From Melaminivora sp034675505 (GTDB lineage: Bacteria; Pseudomonadota; Gammaproteobacteria; Burkholderiales; Burkholderiaceae_C): a DNA stretch of 64,000 bases. The notes beneath the pieces were generated by a model. That model ran no database searches, was not told the origin of the DNA, and saw nothing but the letters and a program-made list of their open reading frames with translations. The DNA lies in assembly GCA_034675505.1 (NCBI GenBank), contig JAUCDD010000019.1, forward strand, positions 62,001 to 126,000, written 5' to 3'. This document shows positions 37,421 to 45,570 of the stretch, in pieces. Position numbers and translations under genes: made by a program. Each line of letters opens with the position of its first letter. Positions within the stretch are counted from its first letter, which is position 1.

Positions 37421-38353
37421 ATGACTGCACTCGTCATTGCTGAACACGACAACCAAAGCCTCAAGGGCGCAACGCTCAACACCGTCACCGCCGCCATTGC
37501 CTGCGGCGGCGACGTGCACGTGCTGGTGGCCGGCGAGAACGCCCAGGCGGCTGCCGACGCTGCCGCAAAAATAGCCGGCGTCGCCAAGGTGCTGCTGGCC
37601 GACGGCGCCAGCCTCAAGGACGCGCTGGCCGAGAACCTCGCCGCCCAGGTGCTGCAGGTCGCCGGCAACTACAGCCACATCCTGTTCCCGGCCACCGCCA
37701 GCGGCAAGAACGTTGCCCCGCGCGTGGCGGCCAAGCTCGACGTGGCGCAGGTGAGCGACATCACCCGCGTGGTCAGCCCCGACACCTTCGAGCGTCCCAT
37801 CTACGCCGGCAACGCCATCGCCACCGTGCAGAGCACGGACGGCGTCAAGGTGCTGACCGTGCGCGGCACCGGCTTTGACGCGGCGCCCGCCAGCGGCGGC
37901 AGCGCTGCCGTGGAGGCGGTGCAGGCCGTGGGCGACTCGGGCAAGAGCAGCTTTGCCGGGCGCGAAGTCACCAAGAGCGACCGCCCCGAGCTCACCGCTG
38001 CCAAGGTCATCGTCTCCGGCGGCCGCGCCCTGGGCAGCGCCGAGAAGTTCCAGGCCGTGCTGACCCCCCTGGCCGACAAGCTGGGTGCGGCCATCGGCGC
38101 CTCGCGCGCGGCGGTGGACGCCGGCTACGCCCCCAACGACCTGCAGGTCGGCCAGACGGGCAAGATCGTCGCGCCGCAGCTGTACATCGCCGTGGGCATC
38201 TCCGGCGCCATCCAGCACCTGGCCGGCATGAAGGACTCCAAGGTCATCGTGGCCATCAACAAGGACGCCGAGGCGCCGATCTTCAGCGTCGCCGACTACG
38301 GCCTGGAGGCCGACCTGTTCGAGGCCGTGCCCGAGCTGGTCAAGGCCCTGTAA
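37421..38353 (+). CDS. etfA: electron transfer flavoprotein alpha subunit
   Basis: Alpha subunit (310 aa) that carries the FAD of the electron transfer flavoprotein. The N-terminal domain holds VLVAGENAQAAADAAAKIAGVAKVL and ILFPATASGKNVAPRVAAKLD. The C-terminal FAD domain is clear: VSGGRALGSAEKF, GASRAAVDAGYAPNDLQVGQTGKIVAPQLYIAVGISGAIQHLAGM and VAINKDAEAPIFSVADYGLEADL. Complete. A strong terminator follows, separating etfBA from the acyl-CoA dehydrogenase gene. Confidence 0.98.
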   Translation: MTALVIAEHDNQSLKGATLNTVTAAIACGGDVHVLVAGENAQAAADAAAKIAGVAKVLLADGASLKDALAENLAAQVLQVAGNYSHILFPATASGKNVAPRVAAKLDVAQVSDITRVVSPDTFERPIYAGNAIATVQSTDGVKVLTVRGTGFDAAPASGGSAAVEAVQAVGDSGKSSFAGREVTKSDRPELTAAKVIVSGGRALGSAEKFQAVLTPLADKLGAAIGASRAAVDAGYAPNDLQVGQTGKIVAPQLYIAVGISGAIQHLAGMKDSKVIVAINKDAEAPIFSVADYGLEADLFEAVPELVKAL

Positions 38354-38371
38354 CGCCGCCCGTCCGGCCCC

Positions 38372-38399
38372 AAGGCATCGCTTGCGATGCCTTTTTTTT
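38372..38399 (+). terminator. intrinsic terminator after etfA
   Basis: AAGGCATCGC (38372-38381) and GCGATGCCTT (38384-38393) form a perfect 10-bp stem, followed by T up to 38399. It ends 33 bases before the next start codon, so the acyl-CoA dehydrogenase gene depends on read-through or a very short promoter region. Confidence 0.93.
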
Positions 38400-38431
38400 C
38401 ATCCCGTTTCGAGTTTGCTGTCGAGGATCCC

Positions 38432-40222
38432 ATGAGTTACACCGCCCCCGTCAAGGACATGCTGTTCGCCATCGAGCACCTGGCGCAGATCGACCAGGTC
38501 GCCCAACTGCCCGGCTTCGAGGACGCCGGCCTGGACACCGCCGCCGCCGTGCTGCAGGAGTGCGCCCGCTTCAATGAAGACGTGGTGGCGCCGCTGAACG
38601 TCGAGGGCGACCGCAACCCGTCGTCCTGGAAGGACGGCCAGGTCACGACCACCCCGGGCTTCAGGCAGGCATTTGCCCAGTTCGCCGAGGGCGGCTGGCA
38701 GGGCCTGCAGCATCCCGTGGACTTTGGCGGCCAGGGCCTGCCCAAGACCATAGGCGCGGCCTGCGTGGAAATGCTCAACAGCGCCAACCTGAGCTTTGCG
38801 CTGTGCCCGCTGCTCACCGACGGCGCCATCGAGGCGCTGCTGACGGCCGGCAGCGACGAGCTCAAGTCCACCTACCTGGAGAAGCTGGTCTCGGGCGAAT
38901 GGACCGGCACCATGAACCTGACCGAGCCCCAGGCCGGCAGCGACCTGGCGCTGGTGCGCACGCGCGCCGACCGCCAGGAGGGCGGCACCTACAAGATCTT
39001 CGGCACCAAGATCTTCATCACCTACGGCGAGCACGACATGGCGGACAACATCGTGCACCTGGTGCTGGCGCGCGTGGCCGGCGCGCCGGAAGGCGTCAAG
39101 GGCATCAGCCTGTTCGTGGTGCCGAAGTTCCTGGTCAATGCCGACGGTTCGCTGGGCGCGCGCAACGACGCGCACTGCGTGTCCATCGAGCACAAGCTGG
39201 GCATCAAGGCCTCGCCCACGGCGGTGCTGCAGTTCGGCGACCATGGGGGCGCCGTGGGCTGGCTGGTCGGCGAGGAAAACCGCGGCCTGGAGTACATGTT
39301 CATCATGATGAACGCCGCGCGCTACGCCGTGGGCATGCAGGGCATCGCGGTGGCCGAGCGCGCCTACCAGCACGCCGTGCAATACGCCCGCGAGCGCGTG
39401 CAAAGCCGCCCGGTCGATGGCTCGGCCAAGGCCAGCGTGACCATCATCCACCACCCCGACGTGCGCCGCATGCTGATGACCATGCGCGCGCTCACCGAGG
39501 GCTGCCGCGCCATGGCGGCCGTCGCCGCCGCAGCGTACGACGCCTCGCACCACCACGCTGACGCCCAGGTGCGCCAGGACAACGCGGCCTTCTACGAATT
39601 CATGGTGCCGCTGGTCAAGGGCTACTCCACCGAGATGAGCCTGGAAGTGACGTCCCTGGGCGTGCAGGTGCACGGCGGCATGGGCTTCATCGAGGAGACG
39701 GGCGCCGCGCAGTACTACCGCGACGCGCGCATCCTGACCATCTACGAGGGCACCACCGCCATCCAGGCCAACGACCTGGTGGGCCGCAAGACGGTGCGCG
39801 ACGGCGGCGCCGTGGCGCGGGCCATCGCCGCGCAGATCGAGCGCACCGAAGCCGAGCTGGGCGCCAGCGCCAGCGACGCCGCCCGCAGCATGGCCACGCG
39901 CCTGGCGGCTGCGCGCCAGGCCTTCCTGGAGGTGGTGGACTTCGTCGTCACGCAGACCAAGGCCGACCCGAACGCCGTGTTCGCCGGCAGCGTCCCCTAC
40001 CTGATGCTGGCCGGCAACCTGGTGGCCGGCTGGCAGCTGGCGCGTGCGCTGCTGGCGGCCGAGCGGCTGTCCGCCCAGGGACAGGACGAGGCCTTCATGC
40101 AGGCCAAGATCGCCACGGCGCGCTTCTATGCCGAGCACATCCTGGTCAAGGCGCCCGCGCTGCAGGCCGAGATCGTGCACGGCGGCGCCAGCGTGATGGC
40201 GCTGGCGCTCGACGCCTTCTGA
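38432..40222 (+). CDS. acyl-CoA dehydrogenase, long form (DmdC-like)
   Basis: 596-residue FAD enzyme that oxidises an acyl-CoA and hands electrons to ETF, encoded just upstream. It has the longer build with an extra N-terminal helix pair (MSYTAPVKDMLFAIEHLAQID, a family start) and a C-terminal extension, as in 3-methylmercaptopropionyl-CoA dehydrogenase-like proteins. FAD and substrate motifs: MNLTEPQAGSDLALVRTRA, KIFITYGEHD, GMQGIAVAERAYQHAVQYARER and GGMGFIEETGAAQYYRDARILTIYEGTTAIQANDLVGRK, the last including the catalytic-base region. GAGGA precedes the ATG. Substrate chain length cannot be told. An AATAGCTG-type repeat begins five bases after the stop. Confidence 0.95.
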   Translation: MSYTAPVKDMLFAIEHLAQIDQVAQLPGFEDAGLDTAAAVLQECARFNEDVVAPLNVEGDRNPSSWKDGQVTTTPGFRQAFAQFAEGGWQGLQHPVDFGGQGLPKTIGAACVEMLNSANLSFALCPLLTDGAIEALLTAGSDELKSTYLEKLVSGEWTGTMNLTEPQAGSDLALVRTRADRQEGGTYKIFGTKIFITYGEHDMADNIVHLVLARVAGAPEGVKGISLFVVPKFLVNADGSLGARNDAHCVSIEHKLGIKASPTAVLQFGDHGGAVGWLVGEENRGLEYMFIMMNAARYAVGMQGIAVAERAYQHAVQYARERVQSRPVDGSAKASVTIIHHPDVRRMLMTMRALTEGCRAMAAVAAAAYDASHHHADAQVRQDNAAFYEFMVPLVKGYSTEMSLEVTSLGVQVHGGMGFIEETGAAQYYRDARILTIYEGTTAIQANDLVGRKTVRDGGAVARAIAAQIERTEAELGASASDAARSMATRLAAARQAFLEVVDFVVTQTKADPNAVFAGSVPYLMLAGNLVAGWQLARALLAAERLSAQGQDEAFMQAKIATARFYAEHILVKAPALQAEIVHGGASVMALALDAF

Positions 40223-40226
40223 ATCA

Positions 40227-40290
40227 GCTATTAAAAAATGAGCAACATGCCGGCCATCCACGCCGGCATGGGGCGCTTTTGACCTGAAAC
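40227..40290 (+). repeat. dispersed AATAGCTG-type repeat after the acyl-CoA dehydrogenase gene
   Basis: GCTATTAAAAAATGAGC, CCATCCACGCCGGCATGG and GCGCTTTTGACCTGAAAC follow the block order of the other copies, in the same sense as the gene it follows. The AATAGCTG core itself is weak here. Confidence 0.6.
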
Positions 40291-40327
40291 GAGGCGCCAC
40301 AGCGCGCCGCCACCCCCTGGAGACCCC

Positions 40328-41284
40328 ATGCCGCTGCCTCCCGTCCTGCGCCGCCTGCGCCTGCCCATCATCGGCTCGCCGCTGTTCATCATCAGCAACC
40401 CCCAGCTCGTGATCGAGCAGTGCAAGGCCGGCATCGTCGGCGCCATGCCCTCGCTCAACGCCCGCCCGGCCGAGCAGCTGGAGGACTGGCTGGCAGAGAT
40501 CACCGAGACGCTGGCCGCCTGGGACAAGGCCCACCCGGACCAGCCCGCCGCCCCGTTCGCCATCAACCAGATCGTGCACAAGAGCAACGACCGGCTGGAG
40601 CACGACATGCAGGTCTGCGCCAAGTACAAGGTGCCGATCGTCATCACCAGCCTGGGCGCGCGCGAGGACGTGAACCAGGCCGTGCACGGCTGGGGCGGCG
40701 TGGTGCTGCACGACATCATCAACAACAAGTTCGCCAGGAAGGCGATCGAGAAGGGCGCCGACGGCCTGATCGCCGTGGCCGCCGGCGCCGGCGGCCATGC
40801 CGGCGTGAAGAGCCCGTTCGCGCTGGTGCAGGAAATCCGCCAGTGGTTCGACGGCCCGCTGGCGCTGTCGGGCTCCATCGCCTCGGGCGGCGCCGTGCTG
40901 GCGGCGCAGGCCATGGGAGCCGACTTCGCCTACATCGGCTCGGCCTTCATCGCCACGCACGAGGCGCGCGCCTTGGATGCCTACAAGCAGGCCATCGTCG
41001 AGGGCAACTCCGACGACATCGTCTACAGCAACTTGTTCACCGGCGTGCACGGCAACTACCTGGCGCCCTCCATCCGCGCGGCCGGGCTGGACCCGGACCA
41101 CCTGCCCGAGTCCGACCCCAGCAAGATGAACTTCGGCGGCGGCGCGGCCGCCAAGGCCTGGAAGGACATCTGGGGTTGCGGCCAGGGCATAGGCGCGGTG
41201 GATGCAGTGGTGCCCGCCGCCGAGCTGGTGGCGCGCCTGGGCCGCGAATACGACGCCGCCCGGAAGCGCCTGGCACTGGGCTGA
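40328..41284 (+). CDS. nitronate monooxygenase (NMO/2-nitropropane dioxygenase family)
   Basis: 318-residue FMN enzyme oxidising nitronates, or a related FMN protein of the same fold. It starts LRLPIIGSPLFIISNPQLVIEQCKAGIVGAMPSLNAR, where NPQLV and the next loop bind FMN. Later come VITSLGARED, HDIINNKFARKAIEKGADGLIAVAAGAGGHAG (phosphate-binding, catalytic His region) and ALSGSIASGGAVLAAQAMGADFAYIGSAFIATHEA. A terminator-like hairpin follows. The neighbourhood of acyl-CoA genes suggests detoxification or a lipid-related substrate but does not prove it. Confidence 0.93.
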   Translation: MPLPPVLRRLRLPIIGSPLFIISNPQLVIEQCKAGIVGAMPSLNARPAEQLEDWLAEITETLAAWDKAHPDQPAAPFAINQIVHKSNDRLEHDMQVCAKYKVPIVITSLGAREDVNQAVHGWGGVVLHDIINNKFARKAIEKGADGLIAVAAGAGGHAGVKSPFALVQEIRQWFDGPLALSGSIASGGAVLAAQAMGADFAYIGSAFIATHEARALDAYKQAIVEGNSDDIVYSNLFTGVHGNYLAPSIRAAGLDPDHLPESDPSKMNFGGGAAAKAWKDIWGCGQGIGAVDAVVPAAELVARLGREYDAARKRLALG

Positions 41285-41375
41285 CGCGGCGCTGCGCGCC
41301 AGAGCGCGCCGCGCCTGCTGCAAGCGCGGCGCAAAAGGCGCACAATGCGCGGCGCTTCACGCGCCCATTCCTGCC

Positions 41376-41404
41376 AGCCGGCCCCGTTCGGGTGCCGGCT
41401 TTTT
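41376..41404 (+). terminator. intrinsic terminator between nitronate monooxygenase and acyltransferase genes
   Basis: AGCCGGC (41376-41382) and GCCGGCT (41394-41400) form a perfect 7-bp stem with a CCCGTTCGGG inner part that can extend it, followed by TTTT. The acyltransferase start is only 25 bases further. Confidence 0.75.
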
Positions 41405-41428
41405 CGATTCCGCCTGCATACCTTCCCC

Positions 41429-42541
41429 ATGCCCTCCGCCCAGCGCAGCGCCTTGATCGACTGCACCAAGGCCGTCGCCTGCGCGGCCATCGTGCTGCAC
41501 CACCTGGCGCTGTACGGCCCCCTGCCGGCGCTGCTGCACCAGGCGGCGCCCCGGCTGATCGACGCGCTGGTCAACCACGCACGGCTGGCAGTGCAGGTGT
41601 TCCTGGTGCTGGGCGGCTACCTGGCTGCCGCCAGCCTGGCGCCCCAGGGCAGCGCCCGCTTCGGCCGCAGCGGCCCGGTGATCGGCCAGCGCTTCGTGCG
41701 CCTGGTCGTGCCCTACGCCGTGGCGCTGGCGGTGGTCATCGTGGTGTCGGCGGCGGTGCGGCCCTGGCTGGACGACCCGGCCGTCTCGGCCGATCCCGGC
41801 CTGGGCCAATTGCTGGCGCATGCCCTGCTGCTGCACGGCGTGCTGGGCGAGGAGTCGCTGTCGGCGGGCGTGTGGTATGTCGCCATCGACTTCCAATTGT
41901 TCGCGCTCACGGTGCTGCTGCTGGCCGCCGTGCGCCGCTGCGCCGCCGCTCCCTGGCGCGCGCACGCGGGCCAGGGGGCGGTGGTGGCGCTGGTGGCGCT
42001 GTCCCTGCTGCACTTCAACCGCGATGCGGGCTGGGACGAATGGGCGCCGTACTTCTTCGGCGCCTACGGCCTGGGGATGATGGCCTGGTGGTCGGTCCAC
42101 GCCGACGCCGGCCAGGCGCGCGCCTGGCGCCTGGCCATCGCCGTGCTGGTGCTGGCGGCGCTGGCACTGCAATGGCGCGAGCGCATCGCGCTGGCCGGCG
42201 CCACCGCCCTGGGCCTGTCCATTGCCCTGCGCCAGGGCCCCATCGCCGCCTGGGCGGGGCTGGCGCCGCTGCGCTGGCTGGGGCGCATCTCGTACTCGGT
42301 GTTCCTCGTCCATTTCGCGGTATGCCTGCTGGTGAACGCGCTGGTGGACCAGCTGTGGCCGGGCTCTCTGGCGGCTGCGGCACTGGGGCTGCTGGCCGGG
42401 TTCGCGCTGTCGCTTGCGGCCGGCTGGTGGCTGTACCAGCGCGTGGAGCGCCACGTCCCCACCTGGCACAGCGCGCTGCGCTGGCAGGCCGGCCTGGTCG
42501 GCACGGGCATGGCCACGGCGCTGCTGGCCACGCTGCGCTGA
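41429..42541 (+). CDS. acyltransferase family 3 membrane protein
   Basis: 370-residue integral membrane acyltransferase (OafA/YrhL type), likely adding acetyl or similar groups to a surface sugar. It begins SALIDCTKAVACAAIVLHHLALYGPLP, which holds the catalytic His of the family (HH at about residue 22) in the first helix. About ten membrane helices follow, with QRFVRLVVPYAVALA marking the R-x-x-R-x-x-x-P motif after helix 2. No sugar-pathway genes lie beside it, so the target is unknown. The ATG at 41429 was chosen because it precedes the family motif and avoids overlap with the terminator. Confidence 0.9.
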   Translation: MPSAQRSALIDCTKAVACAAIVLHHLALYGPLPALLHQAAPRLIDALVNHARLAVQVFLVLGGYLAAASLAPQGSARFGRSGPVIGQRFVRLVVPYAVALAVVIVVSAAVRPWLDDPAVSADPGLGQLLAHALLLHGVLGEESLSAGVWYVAIDFQLFALTVLLLAAVRRCAAAPWRAHAGQGAVVALVALSLLHFNRDAGWDEWAPYFFGAYGLGMMAWWSVHADAGQARAWRLAIAVLVLAALALQWRERIALAGATALGLSIALRQGPIAAWAGLAPLRWLGRISYSVFLVHFAVCLLVNALVDQLWPGSLAAAALGLLAGFALSLAAGWWLYQRVERHVPTWHSALRWQAGLVGTGMATALLATLR

Positions 42542-42578
42542 GCTGCGCGGCACTCGCCGCCGGCCTTGTCGGCGGAGC

Positions 42579-42603
42579 AAAAAAAAGCAGCCCCTGGGGC
42601 TGC
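42579..42603 (-). terminator. intrinsic terminator after rnk
   Basis: Read on the minus strand: GCAGCCCC, one base, GGGGCTGC, then eight T (42579-42586). It lies 26 bases after the rnk stop codon. The inner bases will open to form the loop. Confidence 0.93.
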
Positions 42604-42629
42604 CGTTGCGCAGGCGCGGGTGCGCTGCC

Positions 42630-43037
42630 TCAGCGGTGCAATTCGCCGGCGCTCTCGGGCTGGAAGGTGATGGCGTCGACGCGCACCGTGACCTGGCCGG
42701 TGGGGCTGGGCATCTCGAACTCGTCGCCCACGGCCAGGCCCAGCAGGGCGATGCCCACCGGCGCGAAGACGGACACCTTGTCGCCCGAGCCGTCCATCTC
42801 CCTGGGATAGACCAGCGTCAGCGTGCTGGTCTTGCCCGTCTCCAGCAGCGTGAACTGCACGGTGGAATTCATGGTCACCACGTTGGGCGGCATGTCCTTG
42901 GGGTCGAGCACGTCGGCGCGGTCGAGCTCGGCCTGCAGCTGGTCGCGCCCGGGGAAGGGGGCGGTGCTTTTTTCCAGCAAGGCCTCGATGCGGTCCATGT
43001 CCAGCGACGACAGGGTGATGGCGGGTTTGCGCAGCAT
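42630..43037 (-). CDS. rnk: Rnk / GreA-GreB C-terminal domain protein
   Basis: 135-residue protein of the Rnk group (nucleoside diphosphate kinase regulator), which has a short coiled coil and the FKBP-like domain of GreA/GreB and binds RNA polymerase. The start MLRKPAITLSSLDMDRIEALLEK is typical, then DQLQAELDRADVLDPKDMPPNVVTMNSTVQFT and LTLVYPREMDGSGDKVSVFAPVGIALLGLAVGDEFEM, the domain signature (AP-VG-ALLGL). The ATG at 43037 fits the family start; the frame stays open beyond it without further homology. Confidence 0.93.
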   Translation of the reverse strand: MLRKPAITLSSLDMDRIEALLEKSTAPFPGRDQLQAELDRADVLDPKDMPPNVVTMNSTVQFTLLETGKTSTLTLVYPREMDGSGDKVSVFAPVGIALLGLAVGDEFEMPSPTGQVTVRVDAITFQPESAGELHR

Positions 43038-43315
43038 GGGTGGCTCCCTTGAGGTTCGGGTGTGTTCAGGTGTGTGGAGGGGATGTCGCCGTGGGCGCCC
43101 GCAGCAACTTTGCCAGACGGAAAAAAGCCCGGGCAACGGGGTTGTCCGGGCCATGGCTTGTTGCTTTCAGGCGCCGCGCAGGCGCAATGGCCCGATTGTG
43201 CGGGCGCGGCAGCGCTTTGCCAACCAATCTCGCACGCTGGCGCTGCGAATTGCGCGGCGCTTGCCAATGCGCGGCAAAGGGCGTAGGCGCCGCCCATGCG
43301 GCGGCGACGGAAAAA

Positions 43316-43331
43316 CTGTATATTCATACAG
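43316..43331 (+). promoter_or_regulatory. LexA (SOS) box before the radical SAM gene
   Basis: CTGTATATTCATACAG fits CTGT-N8-ACAG exactly, and the palindrome extends to AACTG...CAGTT (43314-43333). It is close to the consensus LexA site of E. coli and of betaproteobacteria. It lies six bases before the start codon of the downstream gene, so bound LexA would block initiation. Confidence 0.85.
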
Positions 43332-43336
43332 TTACC

Positions 43337-44500
43337 ATGCCGCACGCACCCCACCCCGAAGAACCCGCCGCCGGCCCCTGCGCCGAGGTGCGCGTTCCGC
43401 TGCAGGCCCTGAAGGGGCGGGGCACCGCCAGCCGCATGGCGCACCGCTTCTCGGCGCACGAGCGCCAGGCCTTCGACGATGGCTGGAGCGAGGCGCAGGC
43501 GGCAGCCGCCGCCAGCGGCGCGGCGGCGCTGCCGCCACGCACCGAGGTCATCTGGGAGGACGCGCGCAGCGCGCTCACCACCAACGATTCGCCCGACATC
43601 TTTTTCTCGCACTCGGTCAACCCCTACCGGGGCTGCGAGCACGGCTGCATCTACTGCTATGCACGCGCCACGCACAGCTACCTGGGCCTGTCGCCGGGGC
43701 TGGATTTCGAAACCCGCATCATCGCCAAGCGCAACGTGGCCGCGCTCCTGCGCGCCGAGCTGGCGCGCCCGGGCCACCGGCCGTCGGTCATCAACATCGG
43801 CTCGGCCACCGACTGCTACCAGCCCATCGAGCGCGAACTGCGCCTGACGCGCGCGCTGATCGAGGTGCTGCAGGATGCGCGCCATCCGTTTTCGCTGATC
43901 ACCAAGTCCAGCGGCGTGGAGCGCGACCTGGACCTGCTCGCGCCGCTGGCGGCGCAGCAGCTGGCCGCCGCCTACGTCACCATCACCACGCTGGACGCCC
44001 GCCTCGCGCGCATCCTGGAGCCGCGCGCGGCCGCGCCGCACCGGCGCCTGCGCACCATCCGCGCGCTGGCCGAGGCGGGGGTGCCCGTGGGCGTGAGCGT
44101 GGCGCCGCAGATTCCCTTCATCACCGAGGACATGGAGCAGGTGCTGGCGGCGGCGCGCGCGGCCGGCGCCACGCGCGCCTTCTATACCGTCATCCGCCTG
44201 CCGTGGGAGGTGAACCCGCTGATGCGGGAATGGCTGCAGCAGCACTACCCTGGGCGCGCGGCGCGGGTGCTGGCGCGCATCCAGGACTTGCACGGCATAG
44301 CAGCCGATGCGCGCGGGCGCGGCAAGGCCTATGCCAGCGACCAGGCCACGCGCATGCACGGCGTGGGCCCCTGGGCCGAACTGCTGCACCAGCGCTTCCA
44401 CAAGGCCTGCGCGCGGCTGGGCTTCAACCGCGAGCGCTTCGAGCTGGACCTGTCCCAGTACCGCCCGGCGCTGGCGCGCGGGCAGGGCGCCTTGTTCTGA
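43337..44500 (+). CDS. PA0069-family radical SAM protein (SplB-like)
   Basis: 387-residue radical SAM enzyme of the PA0069 family, related to spore photoproduct lyase-type DNA repair proteins. The S-adenosylmethionine/4Fe-4S motif is HSVNPYRGCEHGCIYCYARATH (CxxxCxxC, about residues 100-113). Further segments are NIGSATDCYQPIERELRLTRALIEVL, LITKSSGVERDLDLL, and APQIPFITEDMEQVL. Basic N- and C-terminal regions suit nucleic-acid binding. A consensus LexA box sits directly upstream, so the gene should be induced by DNA damage. From memory, PA0069 of Pseudomonas aeruginosa is also in the SOS regulon. The precise substrate is unknown. Confidence 0.92.
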   Translation: MPHAPHPEEPAAGPCAEVRVPLQALKGRGTASRMAHRFSAHERQAFDDGWSEAQAAAAASGAAALPPRTEVIWEDARSALTTNDSPDIFFSHSVNPYRGCEHGCIYCYARATHSYLGLSPGLDFETRIIAKRNVAALLRAELARPGHRPSVINIGSATDCYQPIERELRLTRALIEVLQDARHPFSLITKSSGVERDLDLLAPLAAQQLAAAYVTITTLDARLARILEPRAAAPHRRLRTIRALAEAGVPVGVSVAPQIPFITEDMEQVLAAARAAGATRAFYTVIRLPWEVNPLMREWLQQHYPGRAARVLARIQDLHGIAADARGRGKAYASDQATRMHGVGPWAELLHQRFHKACARLGFNRERFELDLSQYRPALARGQGALF

Positions 44501-44580
44501 CCGCGGTGCCGTGCGTGGTGCGCCCGGCATTTGGCGTGGAGCCCGCGCGCAAGGGCGCAACGCCTTGCAATGGAGGGCGC

Positions 44581-45447
44581 TCAGCCGCCCCCCAGCAACT
44601 GCTGCGCGTGGTGGCGCAGGTGGTCGTCCATGAAGGTCTGCACGAAGAAGTAGCCGTGGTCGTAGCCCGCGTGGCGGCGCAGCGTGAGCGGCTGGCTGGC
44701 GGCGGCGCAGGCGGCCTCGAACAGGTGCGGGTGCAGCTGCTCAGCGAGGAATTTGTCGTCCAGGCCCTGGTCGATCAGGATGCCGGCGGGGTAGGGCGCC
44801 GCCCTGTGGCCACTCATCAGCTCGGTGGCGTCGTGCGCGCTCCAGGCGGCGCGGTCAGCGCCCAGGTAGCCGGTGAAGGCTTTTTCGCCCCAGGGGCAGC
44901 GCGTGGGCGCGCAGATGGGCGCGAAGGCCGACAGGCTCTTGAAGCGGCCCGGGTGGCGCAGCGCCAGGGTCAAGGCGCCGTGGCCGCCCATGCTGTGGCC
45001 CGTGAGCCCGAGGCGCTGGCCGTCGATGGGGAGCCCATCGGCCAGCAGCGGCAGCAACTCGGCCAGCAGCCAGCTTTCCATGCGCCAGTGCGCGGCCCAG
45101 GGCGCTTGCGTGGCATCCAGGTAGAAGCCGGCGCCGACGCCGAAGTCCCAGGCGTCCTGCTCGCCGGGCAGGTTGGCGCCGCGCGGGCTGGTATCGGGGG
45201 CGATCAGCGCCAGGCCCAGCTCGGAGGCGAGCCGCTGCGCGCCGGCCTTGGCCGGGAAGGTGTCCTCGGTGCAGGTCAGCCCGGCCAGGTAGACCAGGGC
45301 CGGCACCGGCGTGCCGGCCAGGGCCTTGGGCGGCAGGTACACCGCCGCACGCATCGGCAGGCCCGTCTCGCGCGAGGTGTGCCGGTAGTAGCGCTGCTCG
45401 CCGCCGAAGCAGGCGTGGGTGCTGAGCAGTTCGAGCGCAGGGGTCAT
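44581..45447 (-). CDS. fghA: S-formylglutathione hydrolase
   Basis: 288-residue serine esterase that splits S-formylglutathione to formate and glutathione, the second step of formaldehyde detoxification. Diagnostic segments are FGGEQRYYRHTSRETGLPMRAAVYLPP, VYLAGLTCTEDTF, SPRGANLPGEQDAWDFGVGAGFYLDATQAPW, the nucleophile motif GHSMGGHGALTLALRHP (Ser about 150), ILIDQGLDDKFL (Asp) and HAGYDHGYFFVQTFMDDHLRHHA (His). Complete. It lies 120 bases after frmA on the same strand, with one dispersed repeat between. Confidence 0.97.
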   Translation of the reverse strand: MTPALELLSTHACFGGEQRYYRHTSRETGLPMRAAVYLPPKALAGTPVPALVYLAGLTCTEDTFPAKAGAQRLASELGLALIAPDTSPRGANLPGEQDAWDFGVGAGFYLDATQAPWAAHWRMESWLLAELLPLLADGLPIDGQRLGLTGHSMGGHGALTLALRHPGRFKSLSAFAPICAPTRCPWGEKAFTGYLGADRAAWSAHDATELMSGHRAAPYPAGILIDQGLDDKFLAEQLHPHLFEAACAAASQPLTLRRHAGYDHGYFFVQTFMDDHLRHHAQQLLGGG

Positions 45448-45506
45448 GTCGTGCCTCCTCGTGGGGCCTGCACGCTGGCAGGCGCCTGAAACTGCCCCGT
45501 GGGCAG

Positions 45507-45570
45507 GTTTTTGGGTAAAAACGCCAACTTGCCGGCGTCGATAAACGATAGTTTGCTATCTTTTTTGCTA
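45507..45570 (-). repeat. dispersed AATAGCTG-type repeat that supplies the frmA stop codon
   Basis: On the minus strand it reads AATAGCAAAAAAGATAGC, TTATCGACGCCGGC and GGCGTTTTTACCCAAAAAC. The TAG inside its first block is the stop codon of frmA, so the repeat now forms the end of that gene. Confidence 0.65.

Noticed and set aside
38399..41323. 974-codon minus-strand frame opposite the acyl-CoA dehydrogenase and nitronate monooxygenase genes
   Set aside because: Both plus-strand genes are complete with family motifs; the antisense translation has none.
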